This document shows positions 6,475-9,348 of a DNA stretch of 9,348 nt, piece after piece (position 1 is the stretch's first letter; every line of letters starts with the position of its first letter). The notes beneath the pieces were generated by a model. That model had not been told where the DNA came from. It saw nothing but the letters and a program-made list of their open reading frames with translations, and did not search any database. The position numbers and the translations under genes are program-made. The DNA is taken from positions 1 through 9,348 of the forward strand of contig JAQTZX010000040.1 in the NCBI GenBank assembly GCA_028687525.1. Reading direction: 5' to 3'. This DNA is from Candidatus Omnitrophota bacterium. Its GTDB lineage: Bacteria; Omnitrophota; Gorgyraeia; Gygaellales; Profunditerraquicolaceae.

Positions 6475-7823
6475 ATGAGCCTTTTTTTATCGATGTCGCC
6501 GCCGCAGATAAATTAGGTATAGGTATTTTCCGTTACTCCATCAGCCCCGCGCAAAAATTCATATCCGTGAATTCCGTGCTTGCCCGGCTGCTTGAATATC
6601 CTTCCGTGGATGCGCTTCTTCCCGTAACAATGGATTCCATATTCTTCAACCTCGACGAGAAAGAAGTGTTCCTGAAAAAACTGCGCGAACAGGGTAATGT
6701 CACTTCATATGAAACTCTTTTCCGCACCTTCCCCGACCGCAGGGCCTGGGTGGCTATTAAAGCGCGTTACACCCGCCTGGAAGATACCGGCGTGGAATAT
6801 TTCGACGGTGTCATTGAGGATATTTCATCGCGCAAAATACTCGAGGAACAGCTTTCTTTGGAAAAAGATTTTTTTCAAAACCTCTTGGACAATATGCCGG
6901 ACGCCATATATTTCAAAGACAGCGCCAACCGGCTCATTAAAGTGAATAAGTTTTACGCTCAAGGAGCCCGCCGTCCCGCCGAAGAGATCATCGGTAAGAC
7001 CGACTTCGATTTTTTCCCCAGGGACCAGGCCGAGAAGATGTTTGCCGACGATAATTATATCTTGAAGACCGGCCGGGCCATTGTGGGGAAAATAGAGCGC
7101 ACTTTGCTTGTCGACGGGAGCTGGAACCAGGTTATTACCACTAAGATCCCCATGTACGACCGTACCGGAGAGATTATCGGCACCATGGGGATTACCCGCG
7201 ACATGACCGAGTACGCCAACCTGGAAAAGGAACGCTTGAGCATGATGGTAAGCACACTCGCTGTGCTGGGCAAGGCCCTTGAAATGCGCGACCCCTATAC
7301 CTTCAGCCATGTGCGTCATGTGGCCGGTATCGCCGAGCGTATCTGCAAAGAACTGGGCTGGGACGAGAACCGCCGGCTGGGCATGAAACTCGCCGGAGAA
7401 CTGCACGACCTGGGCAAGATCAGCATTCCTCTGGATATCCTGAATAAGCCGGGCAGATTGAGCGATCTCGAATATTCACTGGTGCAGGAACACGTGATCA
7501 AATGCTACAACCTTATTAAAGATATTGAATTTCCTTTTTCTCTCGCCGAGATCGTATACCAGCATCATGAACGCCTGGACGGCTCCGGTTATCCCCGTCA
7601 GCTCAAAGGCGAGGAAATACTCCCCGAGGCGAGGATCCTCGCCGTCAGCGATGTTTTGGAATCCATGACCTGCTACCGCCCATACCGGGAGGCGCTGGGC
7701 GTGGCAAAAGCCATGGAAGAGCTCAACGGCGGATGCGGCTCTAAATATGACCCCTACATCGTAGGCATTGTGCGCGGCCTGGTCGATCAGAACAACGGTA
7801 AAGCTTTCTGGGAGAATAATTAG
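6471..7823 (+). CDS. PAS-PAS-HD-GYP signalling protein, likely cyclic-di-GMP phosphodiesterase
   Basis: This 450-residue soluble protein has two PAS sensor domains (about 10-125, ending 'FDGVIEDISSRKILEEQL', and about 132-250, ending 'GTMGITRDMTEYANLEKERL'), a short coiled linker, and a C-terminal HD-GYP domain (about 258-440). The HD-GYP signature is complete: His in 'FSHVRHVAGIAERI', the metal-binding pair in 'GELHDLGKISIP' (about 308-319), His in 'LVQEHV', 'HHERLDGSGYP' (about 364-374), and 'RILAVSDVLESMTCYRPYR'. HD-GYP enzymes hydrolyse cyclic-di-GMP (or cGAMP in some). There is no transmembrane segment, so a cytoplasmic ligand or cofactor is sensed. The ATG overlaps the GAF-ANTAR stop as ATGA, with CAGGA ten bases upstream, so the two are co-translated. 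The stop codon lies at the edge of repeat copy C2. Activity is inferred from motif completeness; the signal is unknown. Confidence 0.92.
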   Translation: MNEPFFIDVAAADKLGIGIFRYSISPAQKFISVNSVLARLLEYPSVDALLPVTMDSIFFNLDEKEVFLKKLREQGNVTSYETLFRTFPDRRAWVAIKARYTRLEDTGVEYFDGVIEDISSRKILEEQLSLEKDFFQNLLDNMPDAIYFKDSANRLIKVNKFYAQGARRPAEEIIGKTDFDFFPRDQAEKMFADDNYILKTGRAIVGKIERTLLVDGSWNQVITTKIPMYDRTGEIIGTMGITRDMTEYANLEKERLSMMVSTLAVLGKALEMRDPYTFSHVRHVAGIAERICKELGWDENRRLGMKLAGELHDLGKISIPLDILNKPGRLSDLEYSLVQEHVIKCYNLIKDIEFPFSLAEIVYQHHERLDGSGYPRQLKGEEILPEARILAVSDVLESMTCYRPYREALGVAKAMEELNGGCGSKYDPYIVGIVRGLVDQNNGKAFWENN

Positions 7824-8036
7824 CAGGGTGGTGAAAAAAACTCTTAAGCAGTTTGATCAAAAAGCCCAAGATGTAAGGCGCGCGCGGAAGTGACCGCGGA
7901 GCATCCGGGCCATAAGGATGGTTTGGTATGCGCTCCTGCGCAGGCGTATGATATGTGTACGCCGCACAAAGGAACGACGCGCGCAACGCAGCAGATTGGG
8001 CCTGCCTGTCGGCAGGCAGGTTTTTTCATCAGACTG
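7819..8036 (+). repeat. Dispersed foldback repeat copy C2 (long form)
   Basis: The 218-base element begins ATTAGCAGGGTG over the HD-GYP stop codon and ends TTTTTTCATCAGACTG. Its ends match copy C1 (1530-1607, opposite strand). Inside is a long foldback: GCCCAA (7864-7869) can pair with TTGGGC (7996-8001), and GCGCGCG (7878-7884) with CGCGCGC (7978-7984). Nested within are TGCGC-TCCT-GCGCA (7929-7942) and GGCGTA/TACGCC (7943-7948 with 7958-7963). A second palindrome (8001-8020) is inserted between the inner right arm and the terminal TTTTTTCATCAG. No credible protein is encoded. It accounts for most of the stretch between the HD-GYP and DUF488 genes and may be transcribed as a structured RNA at the operon's 3' end (inference). 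Confidence 0.8.
8001..8026 (+). terminator. Rho-independent terminator closing the nitrogen operon
   Basis: CCTGCCTG (8001-8008) pairs perfectly with CAGGCAGG (8013-8020) across a TCGG loop and is followed at once by six T. It lies in repeat copy C2, about 180 bases after the HD-GYP stop, and is the same palindrome family as the terminator at 1534-1573. A partial copy (CGGCAGGCAG) recurs at 8046-8055. Confidence 0.75.
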
Positions 8037-8089
8037 TCAGGTGTCCGGCAGGCAGAGCGGGTTCCCGGCCGTGATGTGAAAGGCCCATC

Positions 8090-8671
8090 ATGCTTGTTCA
8101 GCATAAATGTTTTACTCTCGGTCATTCTACTCATGCGAATGATTACTTGGCGGGTTTATTGAAGCTTCATGGTATCGATTTGCTTATTGATGTCCGAAGC
8201 GTCCCGTACAGCCGTTATAATCCTCAATACAACAGAGATAATATCAAAGCGTTCTTAGGGCAGAACGGCATCGCGTACGTTTTCATGGGCGCATCGTTAG
8301 GGGCGCGGTATCAAAACCGCGAATTATATTTTTCAGACAGGGAGACGGCCGATTTCAGAAAAGTCAGGGAAACGGCGGTTTTTAAACGGGGCATCGAGAA
8401 GATAGTAAACGGAATACGGAAAGGGCGGAAGATATGCCTTTTGTGTTCTGAAAAAGATCCTTTCGACTGTCACCGGTTCGTTCTGGTTTCATATGCTTTG
8501 GTAAAAAAGGGGGTAAAACATCTCTTTAAACATATAGGAAATTTTTCCCATTCCTCTCCCTCTCTAAGACTGCCTGAGGCAATCCTCCAAGTCCGGCTGG
8601 TAGCCTTCGGCTCTTACCCAGGAGGATTCTTTGTTTTTTCTACCGGCAAAAATAATTTTAGGATTGAATAA
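8090..8671 (+). CDS. DUF488-family protein with divergent C-terminal tail
   Basis: This 193-residue frame carries a DUF488 domain over residues 8-143: 'TLGHSTH' at 9-15, 'LIDVRSVPYSRYNPQ' at 32-46, 'ASLGAR' at 68-73, and the signature 'LCSEKDPFDCHRF' at 118-130 with its Cys and His. The family is widespread and biochemically uncharacterised; conserved Cys, Asp and Arg suggest an enzyme. GAAAGG at 8078-8083 places the ATG well. After 'KKGVKH' (residue 144, base about 8520) the sequence no longer looks like the family: the expected HI-type strand and C-terminal helix are missing and the remaining roughly 50 residues are read antisense to the minus-strand gene at 8564-8797. The gene is probably 3'-truncated by a rearrangement, and the tail is probably not native. 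It is preceded by repeat C2, so it likely forms its own unit; no promoter was recognised at 8037-8080. Alternative: an intact but variant DUF488. Confidence 0.8.
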   Translation: MLVQHKCFTLGHSTHANDYLAGLLKLHGIDLLIDVRSVPYSRYNPQYNRDNIKAFLGQNGIAYVFMGASLGARYQNRELYFSDRETADFRKVRETAVFKRGIEKIVNGIRKGRKICLLCSEKDPFDCHRFVLVSYALVKKGVKHLFKHIGNFSHSSPSLRLPEAILQVRLVAFGSYPGGFFVFSTGKNNFRIE

Positions 8672-8797
8672 GACCGCCAGGGCAAGAGTAAGCCCAAAAC
8701 CAAAGAAATAGATTATTACCAGGAAAACAGCCAGCAATATTTTCTGTACCGCCCGGAATAATCTCCCGGTCATCTCTTTTAGCGATGGAAAACTCAT
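8564..8797 (-). CDS. Small one-helix membrane protein, possible SxtJ-like tail
   Basis: The 77-residue product has an amphipathic N-terminus, one long hydrophobic segment (about residues 20-45, 'ILLAVFLVIIYFFGFGLTLA'), then a polar tail 'KESSWVRAEGYQPDLEDC' followed by LRQS. The combination of a single helix with a Trp-containing tail ending near an RQ pair resembles the C-terminal part of small SxtJ/DUF5989-type proteins found beside carbamoyltransferases and surface-sugar genes; this is a weak resemblance, not an identification. GGAAAG lies a few bases before the ATG at 8797. It starts 16 bases after the stop of the PP-loop gene on the same strand, so the two are probably one transcript. 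Its 3' end overlaps the DUF488 reading frame antisense by 108 bases. No terminator is evident after 8564. Confidence 0.65.
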   Translation of the reverse strand: MSFPSLKEMTGRLFRAVQKILLAVFLVIIYFFGFGLTLALAVLFNPKIIFAGRKNKESSWVRAEGYQPDLEDCLRQS

Positions 8798-8813
8798 AAT
8801 TGCTTTCCAATAA

Positions 8814-9348
8814 TTAATTATTCAAAGGTGCGCCTAATTTTTCAGCGATTGAATTCAACAATTCCCCGGAAAAATTCACTTCCAGGTCCTTCAAGGCCTC
8901 TTCCCTGGTCAATAAGCCTTCCCGGATAAGCTTGCTCATTTCAACATGATAATGCGTATACCCGTAATCTTGCATTGCTTTGTGGACAGAGATGAAATTC
9001 AGGTAACAATTGGTTGAGTTTGCCGGATAACTTAATCGAGGCAATTTCCATTTGAGCTCTTTTTTTATCGTTTCGACGTAAACTTCTGAACCAAAAGGTA
9101 AAAACCAGTGCGGAGACAAAACAACGCATTTCTGCCTCATTCTCGCCCGCTTTAAAACTTCTTCCATGCTTTTAGGAAAATTTTTATATTTAGGGTTATT
9201 TTTCAGGTAGCTATACATAAATTCTTCCGTAGCTTTAGCCATAGAGTGGAATTCGGGTTGATGCGTATTACACCCGCACCTGGACATCAATGGTTGTTTT
9301 GTGGATTGCCCTTTAGTCCAACCCGCGATAATTATCGGAATATTAAAC
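8814..9348 (-). CDS. PP-loop N-acetyl sugar amidotransferase-like protein, 5' end outside window
   Basis: The frame runs open from the stop at 8814-8816 to the window edge, so the start lies beyond 9348. The visible 178 or so residues start 'FNIPIIIAGWTKGQ', typical of the strand and loop that follow the PP-loop in the ATP-pyrophosphatase fold. The C-terminal third contains 'VETIKKELKWKLPR', then 'STNCYLN', then 'SKLIREGLLTREEALKDLE', the pattern of N-acetyl sugar amidotransferases (WbpG/PseA-like, TIGR03573), which make amidino sugars for O-antigen or flagellin with a glutaminase partner. Cys residues in 'SRCGCN' and 'TNCYLN' may bind zinc (inference). The PP-loop motif itself lies outside the window, so ATPase activity cannot be confirmed. 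The gene is followed by the small membrane protein at 8797 and is visibly more AT-rich than the nitrogen operon, suggesting the edge of a surface-polysaccharide locus. Related PP-loop ATPases are the main alternative. Confidence 0.65.
   Translation of the reverse strand, partial: FNIPIIIAGWTKGQSTKQPLMSRCGCNTHQPEFHSMAKATEEFMYSYLKNNPKYKNFPKSMEEVLKRARMRQKCVVLSPHWFLPFGSEVYVETIKKELKWKLPRLSYPANSTNCYLNFISVHKAMQDYGYTHYHVEMSKLIREGLLTREEALKDLEVNFSGELLNSIAEKLGAPLNN

Noticed and set aside
6825..7406. 193-codon minus-strand frame
   Set aside because: Shadow of the PAS-HD-GYP gene; no family resemblance and no start signal.
7890..8162. 90-codon plus-strand frame spanning the C2 repeat
   Set aside because: It lies almost entirely in the foldback and palindrome, has no ribosome site or recognisable domain, and overlaps the well-supported DUF488 start.
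1..9348. CRISPR array, tRNA, rRNA or transposase gene
   Set aside because: No regularly spaced direct repeats, cloverleaf, rRNA segments or transposase motifs were seen on either strand.

Overview
The window looks like a chromosomal segment of an uncultivated diderm (outer-membrane) bacterium. A fused YnbE/YdbL-type protein, a GSI-alpha glutamine synthetase, a GAF-ANTAR regulator, an HD-GYP protein and dispersed GC-rich palindromes (which read as 'ACRQAG' when translated) together recall Omnitrophota-like or related candidate-phylum genomes. That placement is an inference from memory and weakly supported. Gene density is high, and all complete genes up to about 8.5 kb lie on the plus strand.

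Region 1 (1-1523): the 3' part of a YnbE-YdbL fusion gene (envelope lipid-transport accessory) is followed after one base by a PiT phosphate permease. A strong hairpin terminator, itself part of a dispersed repeat (copy C1), ends this unit. Region 2 (1608-2379): a DUF47/PhoU-like accessory protein, the usual partner of PiT, lies downstream of that terminator with its own good ribosome binding site.

Region 3 (2380-7823): a near-consensus sigma-70 promoter at 2492-2520 leads through a short structured leader into what looks like one operon. Its members are a possible 39-residue small ORF, an Lrp/AsnC regulator, a class I aminotransferase, type I glutamine synthetase (GTG start, overlapping the aminotransferase), a GAF-ANTAR RNA-binding regulator and a PAS-PAS-HD-GYP protein. 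The last four genes are packed with overlaps or gaps of 5 bases or less. The set suggests amino-nitrogen assimilation wired to transcription regulation, ANTAR-type antitermination and possibly cyclic-di-GMP turnover.

Region 4 (7819-8089): a 218-base foldback repeat (copy C2) begins at the stop codon of the HD-GYP gene. It is homologous to C1 in inverted orientation, contains nested hairpins, and ends in a GC-rich stem followed by six T that should terminate the operon.

Region 5 (8090-9348): a DUF488 gene whose C-terminal tail departs from the family and runs antisense into a minus-strand pair: a small one-helix membrane protein and the 3' part of a PP-loop sugar amidotransferase-like gene that runs off the window. 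This part is visibly more AT-rich and looks like the edge of a surface-polysaccharide locus.

The observations most worth following are the C1/C2 repeat pair, the ANTAR regulator embedded with glutamine synthetase and HD-GYP, the YnbE-YdbL fusion, and the broken-looking DUF488 junction.
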